Positions 34,367 through 45,739 are shown, counted from the stretch's first letter. The stretch: 64,000 nt of DNA from Neobacillus mesonae (GCF_023715155.1 NZ_JAMBNQ010000002.1:1-64000), one strand, 5' to 3'. Numbers and translations are program-made. Notes: a model not told the origin generated them from the letters alone.

Positions 34367-35209
34367 CTAAAAGTCAATATGATCAGGGTCTGGTCCGACT
34401 CGATGGTTTTGATTCAGTTGATCAATTCGATTCATTTCATCCATTGTTAGTTCAAAATCAAATACGCTTGCATTTTCAACGATTCGCTGCTCTTTTGTTG
34501 ATTTAGGAATCGTGATAACTTCATTTTGTAAATCCCAGCGGATTATAATCTGAGCCGTTGTTTTATTATGAGCATGTGCAATTTCTTGGAGCACTGGGTT
34601 ATCTAACAATTGACCTTGCATAAGCGGAGACCAGGCTTCTAATTGAATTTCATGTTCACGGCAAAAGGCCTGAATTTCCTTTTGCGATAAGCGTGGATGG
34701 TATTCCACTTGATTCACCATTGGAATAATTTCTGCATCTTTCATTAAGTCTTCTAAATGATGAACTTTGAAATTGCTTACCCCAATTGCTCTTACCTTTC
34801 CTTGGTTATAAAGCGTTTCTAATGCACGCCACGCTTCTTTGTATTTCCCTTCTACAGGCCAGTGGATCAGATATAAATCTAAATAATCTAAACCAAGTTT
34901 CTTTAAACTCAAGTCAAAGGCAGCAATCGTTGAGTCATAACCTAAATCAGAATTCCAAACTTTTGAAGTGACAAATAAGTCTTCCCTGGAGATGCCTGTT
35001 TCTTCAAGTCCTTCACGGATTGCCTGCCCAACCCCTTCTTCATTTTTATAAATGGCTGCTGTATCAATGCTTCGATAGCCATGTTTAATAGCGAACTTTA
35101 AAGCATGTACTAATTCAGGTCCTTCTTTAACTTTAAATACTCCAATACCAAGCCAAGGCATTTTGACGCCGTTTTTTAATATAGTTGTTTCCTTTATACT
35201 CTTCACCAT
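34367..35209 (-). CDS. Aldo/keto reductase
   Basis: A 280-residue NADPH-dependent aldo/keto reductase like B. subtilis YvgN/YtbE. The catalytic tetrad is present: Asp in YRSIDTAAIYKNE with Tyr a few residues on, Lys in TSKVWN, and His in YLIHWP. The C-terminal cofactor segment IPKSTKEQRIVEN is complete. It reduces aldehydes such as methylglyoxal in related Bacillus proteins; the natural substrate here is not known. Start preceded by GGAGGTG. Single-gene unit. Confidence 0.93.
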   Translation of the reverse strand: MVKSIKETTILKNGVKMPWLGIGVFKVKEGPELVHALKFAIKHGYRSIDTAAIYKNEEGVGQAIREGLEETGISREDLFVTSKVWNSDLGYDSTIAAFDLSLKKLGLDYLDLYLIHWPVEGKYKEAWRALETLYNQGKVRAIGVSNFKVHHLEDLMKDAEIIPMVNQVEYHPRLSQKEIQAFCREHEIQLEAWSPLMQGQLLDNPVLQEIAHAHNKTTAQIIIRWDLQNEVITIPKSTKEQRIVENASVFDFELTMDEMNRIDQLNQNHRVGPDPDHIDF

Positions 35210-35422
35210 TTTATCTGCACCTCCGGTTAGTTCAATTAAAATAATTTTTCGGTGAACTGATTTTTTGATTGTATCACCACTTAAAACAATTACCTAAAAA
35301 TGGAACAAAAGTCAACTTATCTACTTAACAGAGTCAATAAATTAAGAAAAACTTAAGCTTTAATTGGTACCGTTAATCCAAGATGCACTAATTATAAAAA
35401 TCGTTGATGGGAGGATTGGCTG

Positions 35423-36592
35423 ATGGTAAACCCAAGGAAATTAAAAATCTTACTTGCAGCCTCGATCATGGGATTAGGAACGGTCAGTTACATACCACAT
35501 GCATATGCGGAAAATGCAGCAGAGGCCGAAACAGCACAGGAGTCAAACCAGCTGTTAAAATTAGAAATTCAGGGGCTGAAGCTTGACCAGTCATTCTCAC
35601 CTGATGTAAAGACATACTCTGGTACAGTGGAAAATGAGATTCAAGAAATTCATTTACTTTTAGAAGGAAGCACGCCGGATTCTTCCATTACAGTTAATGG
35701 AGAAGCTGCAGGAAATGGTTCTCCCAAGATTTATTCACTAAAGACGGGGGAAAATGTTTTCATCATTACAGTTCATAACAGAACGAGTGAACCCCGTACG
35801 TATCAGCTTACCATTACCAGAAAGCAAAATGCGAATAATTCACTGAAAGACATTCAATTATCAAGCGGCGTGTTGTCCCCAGTTTTTTCTTCAGCGATTA
35901 CCAGTTATCATATTAAAGGGCTAAATGCCAAAGAGAGGATCAAAGTTGTTCCAGCTGCCGCCGCAGAAACATCCACTGTAAAAGTTAATAATAAATTGGC
36001 TGCAAAAGAGGGTGCTGACGTGGATGTTCCAATCGGGGAAAGCGATATTCGCATTACTGTAACGGCAGAAAATGGAGAATCAAAAACGTATAACCTGCAT
36101 GTAAAACGATTAGAGAGTAAGGATAGGGAGCTGGATATGTTAAACGCGGAATCGGCTGTTCGTCCGCAGCCGGCAGCCAGTTCATCGTCCAGTACAAATC
36201 GGAAAGCAAACCTGAAGCAAAACAATCAACATAACGTTCCAGCGGTTAAAGTGCAAGAAATGGCTGCAACAGGAAGGTCCCAGCAGACAGCCGGTTCAGA
36301 ACAAAAAACAAGTAAGGCCATGCTTTCGTCTCTTACCGTTTCTACAGGCACGTGGGACAGTTCTTTTGTTAAGGATGAATTTACTTACCATATCGCAGTA
36401 GAAAAAGGAACAAAGAATGTCACCATTTCGCCTGCAGCGGCATACAGCAGTTCAACAATCAAAATAGAAGGCGGCACTACAAAGACAATTCAATTAGAAG
36501 ATGATAATAAAACCATTATTTCTGTCGTAGTCAACTATGATTACGATGATCGAAAGACCTATGTTCTTGTGTTTGATAGAAAATCATCATAA
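35423..36592 (+). CDS. Secreted protein with cadherin-like beta-sandwich domains
   Basis: A 389-residue exported protein. Residues 1-29 form a signal peptide ending in HAYA. Three cadherin-like beta-sandwich repeats follow at about 45-130, 135-225 and 300-385, each with the pattern Leu-x-LeuSer...Phe-Ser/Asp...ThrTyr...Val (for example LKDIQLSSGVLSPVFSSAIT and MLSSLTVSTGTWDSSFVKDE). A Ser/Gln/Asn-rich linker of about 70 residues separates the second and third. No enzyme domain or wall anchor is visible. It may bind to the cell surface or another protein. GGGAGG precedes the start. Confidence 0.8.
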   Translation: MVNPRKLKILLAASIMGLGTVSYIPHAYAENAAEAETAQESNQLLKLEIQGLKLDQSFSPDVKTYSGTVENEIQEIHLLLEGSTPDSSITVNGEAAGNGSPKIYSLKTGENVFIITVHNRTSEPRTYQLTITRKQNANNSLKDIQLSSGVLSPVFSSAITSYHIKGLNAKERIKVVPAAAAETSTVKVNNKLAAKEGADVDVPIGESDIRITVTAENGESKTYNLHVKRLESKDRELDMLNAESAVRPQPAASSSSSTNRKANLKQNNQHNVPAVKVQEMAATGRSQQTAGSEQKTSKAMLSSLTVSTGTWDSSFVKDEFTYHIAVEKGTKNVTISPAAAYSSSTIKIEGGTTKTIQLEDDNKTIISVVVNYDYDDRKTYVLVFDRKSS

Positions 36593-36632
36593 GGCAGCGG
36601 GCGCTATGTGATTTTACATGGTGCCCGCTGCC
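36593..36632. terminator. Bidirectional terminator
   Basis: GGCAGCGGGCGC pairs with GTGCCCGCTGCC between the convergent genes; T tracts are weak. Confidence 0.6.
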
Positions 36633-36680
36633 TCACTATTTTGGATGTGCACTCCAGGTGACTTTCTCTTTGGATGTTCT

Positions 36681-37175
36681 CTATAAAATTTGAAGCAGCC
36701 GTCCAAGCTCATTCTTCTCGTCAACGGACAGTATTTGCTCTGCTAACGGAAACAGCATTTTCTCCTCCTTAGCGAAGTGTTGGATTAAGGTAGCATGGGC
36801 CTGGACAGCATATACTGTCATCGTTTCGGCATCATCTTCATCAATGGCGGGTCCCAGCTCGTCAGCCTCTGCTAAAAAATCTTTTAAATGCTGTTCCGCT
36901 TTCTCATGTTCCGCTTCCATCGTTTCAATCGTTCTGTCATTTTCTCCGAGGCGGCGGACCATCATGGGGAACAGCCCATCTTCCTCTCGTTTGGAATGTG
37001 CCTTTAGCTTTCCATTGAAGGCCGAAATTTGCTTGTATAATTTCGCAAACAGTTGAACCACACCGGGTCCTGAATTGAATTCTATCTCTTCTGTCATATC
37101 ATAGAATAGGTCCATATCTGCCCGGAGTGATACATGTTCGTCTCTTAATTGCTGCAGAGGAGCACTTAATATCAT
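36681..37175 (-). CDS. Hemerythrin-domain protein
   Basis: A 164-residue four-helix protein of the HHE/hemerythrin type. The spaced His and Glu ligands are visible in LRDEHVSLRADM, AHSKREEDGLFP, EAEHEKAEQH and HFAKEEKMLFP. It would bind a di-iron centre and may sense or handle oxygen, nitric oxide or iron. No signal peptide. Start is 7 bases after GGGGAGG. It stands alone on the minus strand. Confidence 0.87.
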   Translation of the reverse strand: MILSAPLQQLRDEHVSLRADMDLFYDMTEEIEFNSGPGVVQLFAKLYKQISAFNGKLKAHSKREEDGLFPMMVRRLGENDRTIETMEAEHEKAEQHLKDFLAEADELGPAIDEDDAETMTVYAVQAHATLIQHFAKEEKMLFPLAEQILSVDEKNELGRLLQIL

Positions 37176-37286
37176 CTTTGAATCCTCCCCAACTTTTATT
37201 CATTCCTCTTAAAGCATAAGGCAAAAATGGCTGTAATTTAGTGACCGTCATCACACTATTGCATGGATACCTAACAGATTAAATAC

Positions 37287-37324
37287 AAATGCGGACCAAC
37301 CGTCTGATCGGCTGGCCCGCATTT
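37287..37324 (-). terminator. Hairpin after the small gene at 37378
   Basis: AAATGCGG and CCGCATTT close a stem with CCA/TGG and CCG/CGG inside. On the minus strand it follows the 51-residue gene by about 50 bases. Confidence 0.55.
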
Positions 37325-37377
37325 AATGAAAATCATAGAATCTATATTTTTTAATTATTGATTAGATTGAAGTGATT

Positions 37378-37533
37378 TTAGGCTGTCTTCTGAAAACAAG
37401 GGTCATTGAAGTAAATAACTTCGGAAAGAATTTTGCAGCCCTTCATGTCTTTAAGAGCCTCTTTTGCTTCTTGTTCTGTTTTGAATTCGAACATCGTAAT
37501 AGTTGAATCTAAATAACGAGTGATAACCCACAT
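37378..37533 (-). CDS. Small conserved-type protein, 51 residues
   Basis: Translation on the minus strand gives 51 residues starting MWVITRYLDSTITMFEFKTE and ending in FNDPCFQKTA. TAGGAGG lies seven bases before the ATG, an excellent ribosome binding site. The sequence has a beta-alpha-beta look (strand 1-16, helix 19-32, strand 36-45) like the small Bacillus proteins of unknown role. No family name can be given. A hairpin follows it. Confidence 0.65.
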   Translation of the reverse strand: MWVITRYLDSTITMFEFKTEQEAKEALKDMKGCKILSEVIYFNDPCFQKTA

Positions 37534-37777
37534 GGAAATTTCCTCCTAAATGAAAGTTTTTTCTTTCCTAAAGACAGGGCCTCTATAATGAATGGCTAAG
37601 AAAACATGATGTTAAATCCTTAGCCTAATGAAGTCTCAATCCTGGTCATAAAAGAATGTTTTATTCTTTATTCATTGCTACAGACCAATCATAATGCAAT
37701 AATGGAAATAAATAAAATGCTAAAAAATTATGGTATGATATAAGTAAATATTATATGGCAAATATTGGAGGTAAATA

Positions 37778-38665
37778 GTGGATTACCGTGATTGGGAAAT
37801 TCTTAAGATCCTCTATAGTCAAAAAAATATAACGAAAGCAGCGAGGCTTTTGTTCATTACACAGCCTGCATTAACTAACCGTTTAAAGCATATGCAGGAG
37901 GAATTAGGCGTTCAAATTGTCACTCGTGAAAGCAGAGGCGTTCATTTTACCCCGCAGGGAGAATATCTTGTTCATTGTGCGGATGATATCCTAGCTCAAT
38001 TTAATAAAATTAAAGAGCATGTACGGAATATGAGTAATGATGAAGAAAATAATGTTGCAGGAACATTGAAATTAGGTGTATCAAACTTTTTCGCTAATTA
38101 CGAGCTGCCCCATATTCTGAAATTATTTAAAGGTAAATATCCTCATGTGGAATTTAAAGTGATGACGGGCTGGAGTAAAGATGTCACACAGCTTATACAC
38201 AATAAAGATGTTCATATTGGCTTTGTCCGAGGAGATTACAGCGGCAGGGGACTGAAGAAACATTTATTATTTGAAGAAGCCGTTTCAATTGCCTCTCAGA
38301 AGGCAATTGATTTAGCGGACTTGCCTAATCTCCCAAGAATTGATTATAGCGGTGATTACTTATTAAAGTTATTAATTGATAATTGGTGGGCAAAAAATTA
38401 TACCCAGCCTCCATTCATTAGTATTGAAGTGGATCAGGTTGATACCTGTAAGGAAATGGTTAAAAATGGACTTGGCTACGGCATCTTATCCAGCAGGGTG
38501 TTAAAGGATACGGAAGGGTTATATAAAATGGATTTGACAGATTCCAACGGAGAGCCTTTATTACGCAGAACATGGATGTATTATCATAAGGAATCGCTGG
38601 AGTGGAATGTTGCAAGGGCTTTTGTAAACTTTATAAAGACAATGGGGGTAGAGGAACACCCCTGA
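37778..38665 (+). CDS. LysR-family regulator
   Basis: A 295-residue LysR-type regulator. The helix-turn-helix covers 1-62 (ITKAARLLFITQPALTNRLK), a linker helix follows, and the effector-binding domain runs from about 90 to 290. It starts at GTG, with GGAGG six bases upstream. The N-terminus is shorter than usual by few residues. Target genes are unknown; no divergent partner is present since the neighbouring gene lies 240 bases away. A terminator follows. Confidence 0.9.
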   Translation: MDYRDWEILKILYSQKNITKAARLLFITQPALTNRLKHMQEELGVQIVTRESRGVHFTPQGEYLVHCADDILAQFNKIKEHVRNMSNDEENNVAGTLKLGVSNFFANYELPHILKLFKGKYPHVEFKVMTGWSKDVTQLIHNKDVHIGFVRGDYSGRGLKKHLLFEEAVSIASQKAIDLADLPNLPRIDYSGDYLLKLLIDNWWAKNYTQPPFISIEVDQVDTCKEMVKNGLGYGILSSRVLKDTEGLYKMDLTDSNGEPLLRRTWMYYHKESLEWNVARAFVNFIKTMGVEEHP

Positions 38666-38680
38666 AAACATTTAATTTAG

Positions 38681-38729
38681 GGAAGGAATGCATTTTTCCT
38701 CTTGGGAAAGATGCATTCCTTCCTTTTTT
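38681..38729 (+). terminator. Terminator of the LysR gene
   Basis: GGAAGGAATGCAT pairs with ATGCATTCCTTCC and is followed by six Ts. Confidence 0.85.
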
Positions 38730-39433
38730 ACTTGATAGTAATGTTGATTTAGTGATATTTGGTTCATTATAAGGTAATTTCAACCATTCTTACTTAAACA
38801 AGGCTCTTTTCTAAAAGATTGTTGCTTTTTGCTCCCTTTTTAAGATTCGTTCAAAAAATAGAGGTAGAAATTCCCCTTATTTAGGAAATTGGTTGTTAAT
38901 TAGCTGAAATAGACGGAGGAATTTCCCTTATTTGATTTTAAACTGCTAAAATCGGGTGCTTTTCATTGAATAACGGAAAAAACTCCGCTTATTTTTTACT
39001 ATTTAAGCTTAAATTTGCAAATAACGGGAAAACTTCCGCTTATTTTTTACTTCCAAGTGGCTGTAATCCAGCTTTTTCGAAGAGTCGGCTTATTCCTAAA
39101 TAGAATAAACCACCGCTTTTCTTGGCATAACAACATAGTTTACGAAAACAGCCTAAAACAAATAACCCATTCATAAATAACTTCTACAATGATTTCTCTC
39201 TAATAAAGTTTAAGGTGTAAAGGCGCCATCTAAGAAGTATAAAAAATGAATAAATGTTATATCAAGAAAATTAAAATAGAAACAGGTAATCAGTTTAACA
39301 GTACTAAAATGTTGCGAATTTATAAATCGAGGTTCATTATAAATGATAGTAATTGTTATTTTAGTATTATTAAAAATAGCACAGGATACTAATAGATTTT
39401 TATATTTCCAACTTTACTTTAGGAGGATTTTCT
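38730..39433. other. Gene-free region holding repeat block C
   Basis: Apart from the repeat block (38856-39154), the 280 bases before the dehydrogenase gene are AT-rich and hold no gene; its promoter should lie there. Confidence 0.6.
38856..39154. repeat. Dispersed intergenic repeat, block C
   Basis: Four CGGAA..TTCCG-type modules at about 38856-38882, 38908-38933, 38969-38997 and 39019-39049, followed by a tail whose last 148 bases are nearly identical to 178-331. The third module matches the last module of block B. Confidence 0.75.
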
Positions 39434-40891
39434 ATGACTCAATATTTTTCATTAACTAAAAGTTATATGAATGGTGAATGGGTTGAAGGAGAAACTGGTC
39501 GTACGTATAATGATTTAAACCCATTTGATGATAGTGTAGCAGCTAAAATTTCTATCGCCTCTAAGGCTCAATTAGAATCTGCATTTGAAGCAGCAAATAA
39601 AGCACAAAAGGAATGGGCGAAAGATCCCGGGTTAAGAAAATCCGTCATTGAAAAAGTTATCGCCTATTTCAAAGAACACCAACAAGAAATTGTTGAGGTA
39701 TTAGTTACAGAATCCGGAAGCAGTGTATTAAAAAGTAATGTAGAAGTCAGCTTTTCTATCGCAGATTTAGAAGAATCACTAAAAATGATTGATCAAGTTG
39801 GCAAATCAGCCACAGTTGACTCTGTCATCCCTGGAAAAGTAAACAAAGTTTATCGCTTGCCGCTTGGCGTCATTTCGTCTATTTCTCCGTTTAACTTCCC
39901 TTTATATCTATCCATGCGTACCATTGCTCCTGCATTAGCGTTAGGGAACGCAGTTGTTCATAAAGCCGATATTCAGACAGGTATTTCAGGCGGCTCTATT
40001 ATTGCTAAAGCATTTGAAGAAGCAGGTGTTCCTGCAGGTGTGTTCAATTCGATTCTTACTGATATTTCGGAAATCGGAGATACGATGATTACAAACCCGT
40101 ATTCAAAATTAATCAGCTTTACAGGTTCAACTGGTGTGGGTAAACATATTGGAGAGGCTGCAGGCGGCTTGTTGAAACGCACTGCATTAGAACTTGGCGG
40201 AAATAATCCATTCGTTGTTTTAAAAGATGCAGATGTTGACCAAGCAGTTAAAGCAGCTATTATGGGGAAATACTTACACCAAGGTCAAATTTGTATGAGC
40301 ATTAACCGAATCATCGTACATGAAGATCTATATGATGAGTTCGCACGTAAGTTTGTTGAACAAGCAAAACAAATTCCATATGGAAATCCAAAGGATCCTT
40401 CCACAGTCATTGGACCGCTTATTAATCATGTCCAAATGGATAAAGCATTAAGCTATATCGGAAAAGCGAAAGAGGCCGGTAATGAATTATTACTAGAAGG
40501 TAAACGTGAAGGAAACGTTCTTACACCATACATTTTTGGTAATGTTAAAAACAATAGCAGCTTAGCACAAACGGAATTATTCTCTCCTGTTGTGTCGCTG
40601 ATTAAGGCACCTTCCGATCAAGAGGCGATTGAAATGGCTAATGACACTTCCTATGGTTTAAGTTCTGCCGTGTTCACCAGTGATTTAGCCCGCGGCGAGG
40701 AAGCTGCTGTACAGATTGAAGCCGGCATGACACATGTGAACGACCAAACCGTTAACTGTTTATCAAATACCCCTTTTGGCGGTATGAAAGGCAGCGGTAT
40801 AGGCCGATTTGGTAATCCATGGATTGTCGATGAATTTACACAAGCAAAATGGGTATCCGTGCAGGAAAAACCAATGGACTATCCGTTCTAA
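39434..40891 (+). CDS. Aldehyde dehydrogenase family protein (YfmT-like)
   Basis: A 485-residue NAD(P)-dependent aldehyde dehydrogenase related to aromatic aldehyde (vanillin) and benzaldehyde dehydrogenases such as B. subtilis YfmT. Motifs: SISPFNFPLYLS, FTGSTGVGKHI for the cofactor, Glu in ALELGGNNPF, and the nucleophile Cys in GQICMSINR. It is clearly distinct from the enzyme at 20540. AGGAGG is 8 bases before the ATG. Substrate not proven. Single gene with a double terminator. Confidence 0.9.
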   Translation: MTQYFSLTKSYMNGEWVEGETGRTYNDLNPFDDSVAAKISIASKAQLESAFEAANKAQKEWAKDPGLRKSVIEKVIAYFKEHQQEIVEVLVTESGSSVLKSNVEVSFSIADLEESLKMIDQVGKSATVDSVIPGKVNKVYRLPLGVISSISPFNFPLYLSMRTIAPALALGNAVVHKADIQTGISGGSIIAKAFEEAGVPAGVFNSILTDISEIGDTMITNPYSKLISFTGSTGVGKHIGEAAGGLLKRTALELGGNNPFVVLKDADVDQAVKAAIMGKYLHQGQICMSINRIIVHEDLYDEFARKFVEQAKQIPYGNPKDPSTVIGPLINHVQMDKALSYIGKAKEAGNELLLEGKREGNVLTPYIFGNVKNNSSLAQTELFSPVVSLIKAPSDQEAIEMANDTSYGLSSAVFTSDLARGEEAAVQIEAGMTHVNDQTVNCLSNTPFGGMKGSGIGRFGNPWIVDEFTQAKWVSVQEKPMDYPF

Positions 40892-40939
40892 AGCATCTTG
40901 ATAAATGACTTTACTATAATATAAAGCACCTCCAATTTC

Positions 40940-40997
40940 GCTTCTCCTTCTTTTGGAGAAGCTTTTGAAAAAGGACCAAAAACTGGTCCTTTTTTTA
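40940..40997 (+). terminator. Tandem terminator hairpins
   Basis: GCTTCTCC/GGAGAAGC is followed directly by AAGGACCA/TGGTCCTT and a T run. Confidence 0.8.
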
Positions 40998-41113
40998 TTG
41001 AAATAGAGGATCTACGTGCATGTTCATTGTTTGTTCAAAAGTATTGTGAAAAACTTCATAAATGCATGCTATACTATCCCTGTTAACAGAAAAGAGTAGT
41101 ACTATTCTCTTGT

Positions 41114-41131
41114 ATGTGAAATGTTTCACAT
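41114..41131. promoter_or_regulatory. Rex operator before the lactate genes
   Basis: ATGTGAAATGTTTCACAT fits the Rex consensus TTGTGAAN4TTCACAA except at the outer pair. The inner TGTGA-N6-TCACA also fits the Bacillus Fnr box. It lies about 52 bases upstream of the permease start; lactate genes are known Rex targets in Bacillus. Confidence 0.75.
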
Positions 41132-41182
41132 AATTATTGTATTCTTTAAAACCATAAGGTCTACACCTGGGAGTTGAACAAC

Positions 41183-43784
<2,602 letters not shown>

Positions 43785-43800
43785 GGCTGGATTGAAAGAA

Positions 43801-43831
43801 AGACCCTGGAAGCTGCACTCTTCCAGGGTCT
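43801..43831. terminator. Terminator of the lctP-ldh operon
   Basis: AGACCCTGGAA pairs with TTCCAGGGTCT. It also lies after the yedF stop on the other strand, so it may work in both directions. Confidence 0.75.
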
Positions 43832-43860
43832 TCATTGTAAAAGTATCTTTTTAACGTCGT

Positions 43861-44106
43861 CTATTTCACTACTTTAATATAAAAATAAATATCCTGCCCA
43901 ACCTTTTTCGGCTCTGCTAGAAGCTGATAGCCATGTTTAACGGCTTCTTCCGGAACACTTCGAAAGGATTGCGGACAGTCTGCGATAACTTGTAGAATTT
44001 CTCCGATTTTCATATTCTTTAGCGCATCCAGCGCATAAATGACAGGGTATGGTCATGGCTCACCGCGAATGTCTAAGGTGTAGTTGACATCCATTATTTG
44101 GGACAT
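43861..44106 (-). CDS. yedF: YedF/TusA-family protein with in-frame TGA at the catalytic Cys (candidate selenoprotein)
   Basis: The minus strand encodes 81 residues if TGA at 44053-44055 (codon 18) is read through. The context is LDIRGEP-TGA-PYPVIYALDALK; in YedF/TusA proteins this position is the catalytic Cys of GEPCPYP. After it the frame stays open and conserved (IADCPQSFRSVPEEAVKHGY) to TAG at 43861. A hairpin of SECIS type follows the TGA at 44018-44039. GGAGG overlaps the yedE stop codon and is spaced for the ATG at 44106, giving translational coupling. YedE and YedF form a selenium- or sulfur-linked pair in many bacteria. The alternative is a fresh nonsense mutation (TGC or TGT to TGA). 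SelA/B/C genes cannot be checked here. Confidence 0.75.
44018..44039 (-). promoter_or_regulatory. SECIS-like hairpin in yedF
   Basis: In the RNA, UUUA-(U)-GCGC pairs with GCGC-UAAA around the loop UGGAU, with the U as a bulge. The loop starts 22 bases after the UGA and has G at its second position, as in bacterial SECIS elements that recruit SelB. Confidence 0.55.
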
Positions 44107-44109
44107 GCA

Positions 44110-45339
44110 TTATACCTCCTTTGTAACGTGAGTAATTTGTTCCATTTTTTGATGTTGAATCCCCGTACCATAACGGAACCGTTTTTCCCACCAATTTGAT
44201 AGTAATAGCAAGGCAGCAAGCATAGCCAGTGTTCCAAACAGGGCTCCCATAGGTCCCCATTGTTCCATTAAGTTCACTTTTGGCCAATTTTCCACAAGAG
44301 CATGATAGATGCCGAGGTGATCCCAGCTATAAGCAAGTACAGTAGCTCCGATGATATTACCGGCACCTACCACCCAGAATAATAATTGGCCTTCCATTGC
44401 GCGATACATCATGCCAGTCTCACAGCCGCCGGCAAGAACAATGCCAAACCCAAAAAGAAGGCCGCCTATTGCCGTGTTAGGAGCAGCTACTTTAATAAGA
44501 GCAATAGAGCCGTTTTGGATATAGAAAAATGTTACTACCACACTGATAATCATTCCAACCGCAATGGCTTTGGACATGACAGCGCGGCCGCTGACCCATA
44601 AATCACGGAATGCAGAGGTAAAACAAATCTGTCCGCGTTCAATAAGGATTCCAAATAACGCTCCGGCTATACAGGCCACTCCAAGCAGTGATTTACCTGC
44701 AGCGAAAAAGTAAACAATAATAGCAAGATATAGGCAGGCAAAAATGAGTCCTAGGATTGGCTGAATATTTCTTTTTTGCGCATGCTGGGTGACAACCGGG
44801 TTCATGGAACCTTTCGTTAAGGCCGGCTTGCCCCGCCACCATTTGGTATTCACGACCTTAACACCGAAGTAAGTACCGACAGCAGTGGTTACCATAAAGA
44901 TCCAAGAGTGAAATGAAAACTGAGGCACCCCTGTAAAAAAGGCCGCCAAATTACATCCAAGGGCAAGGCGCGCACCAAAACCTGCGATAATTCCGCCAAT
45001 AAAACCTTGAATTAGCCGGCGCTTTTGTTTCGGTACCCGGATTTTAAAGCTATTGCTCAGTAAAATCGTAATGAGTGCGCCAGCCAGCATTCCAATGACA
45101 ATCCAGCCATCTGTCCGGCTGATAGGAGACCCCTCAAGACCCACCAGCTTAAAATAAGCCCATTGGGATACATCGACTCCAAACCATTCTAGTATGTGTC
45201 CGCCTAATCTGGTGAATTCACCGGTAACTGCCCAAACCGTACCAGTGATTCCGAAGTATAAGGCACTGACAAGTCCTGCAATCCCAACTGCCACATAGGG
45301 ATTCCAATATTCCTTGAAGACTTTTTGATATAGATTCAT
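44110..45339 (-). CDS. yedE: YeeE/YedE family transporter (putative selenium/sulfur transporter)
   Basis: A 409-residue membrane protein made of two related halves with about ten spans. Each half has the hallmark of the family: GFGARLALGCNLAAFF in the first and LAGGCETGMMYRAMEGQ in the second, whose Cys residues are thought to relay the substrate; ERGQICFTSAFRDLW is a third. Family members take up thiosulfate (YeeE) or are linked to selenium use (YedE). The start at 45339 follows GGGGGAG; a longer frame to 45444 has no ribosome binding site. yedF overlaps its end. A hairpin with T tract lies in its leader. Confidence 0.88.
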   Translation of the reverse strand: MNLYQKVFKEYWNPYVAVGIAGLVSALYFGITGTVWAVTGEFTRLGGHILEWFGVDVSQWAYFKLVGLEGSPISRTDGWIVIGMLAGALITILLSNSFKIRVPKQKRRLIQGFIGGIIAGFGARLALGCNLAAFFTGVPQFSFHSWIFMVTTAVGTYFGVKVVNTKWWRGKPALTKGSMNPVVTQHAQKRNIQPILGLIFACLYLAIIVYFFAAGKSLLGVACIAGALFGILIERGQICFTSAFRDLWVSGRAVMSKAIAVGMIISVVVTFFYIQNGSIALIKVAAPNTAIGGLLFGFGIVLAGGCETGMMYRAMEGQLLFWVVGAGNIIGATVLAYSWDHLGIYHALVENWPKVNLMEQWGPMGALFGTLAMLAALLLLSNWWEKRFRYGTGIQHQKMEQITHVTKEV

Positions 45340-45441
45340 TTTAACTCCCCCTTTGTTTTTACAAAACGGATCGGAACGGATTTTTAGAGTGTTGATGATA
45401 AGAGCCATCCCGATAGATTTGTCCAAAGATACGTAAAAACA

Positions 45442-45471
45442 CAAAAAATGCCCAGAGTGTCCCAGGCATTT
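45442..45471 (-). terminator. Terminator-like hairpin in the yedE leader
   Basis: On the minus strand AAATGCC pairs with GGCATTT, followed by TTTTTTGTGTTTTT. The only gene on its upstream side (ung) is divergent, so it cannot serve that gene; attenuation of yedE is a possible use. Confidence 0.5.
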
Positions 45472-45739
45472 AAAAAGTTCAATTTACTTACTAATGTAAC
45501 GCTTATACAACCTTATAGCAATTTGAATTATCGATAAGTTGGATTAAAATCCATCGTTATATCAAATGAATACGGGTTCATAAAGAAATAATAAATCGGA
45601 AAACGAGATAATAGTTTGTAGTTTGTAAGGCTTCTCTATTTCCATTCCGTGTGAAACAGAAAGGCGTCTCACTTCATTGATACTTAAAAGGTTCAATTTT
45701 ATAATAAAAGTGGTTGATTAATATAGAATCGGGTGTGGA

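Noticed and set aside
38856..39154. CRISPR array
   Set aside because: The modules are palindromic, unevenly spaced and imperfect, without constant repeats or unique spacers of one size, and no cas genes are present.
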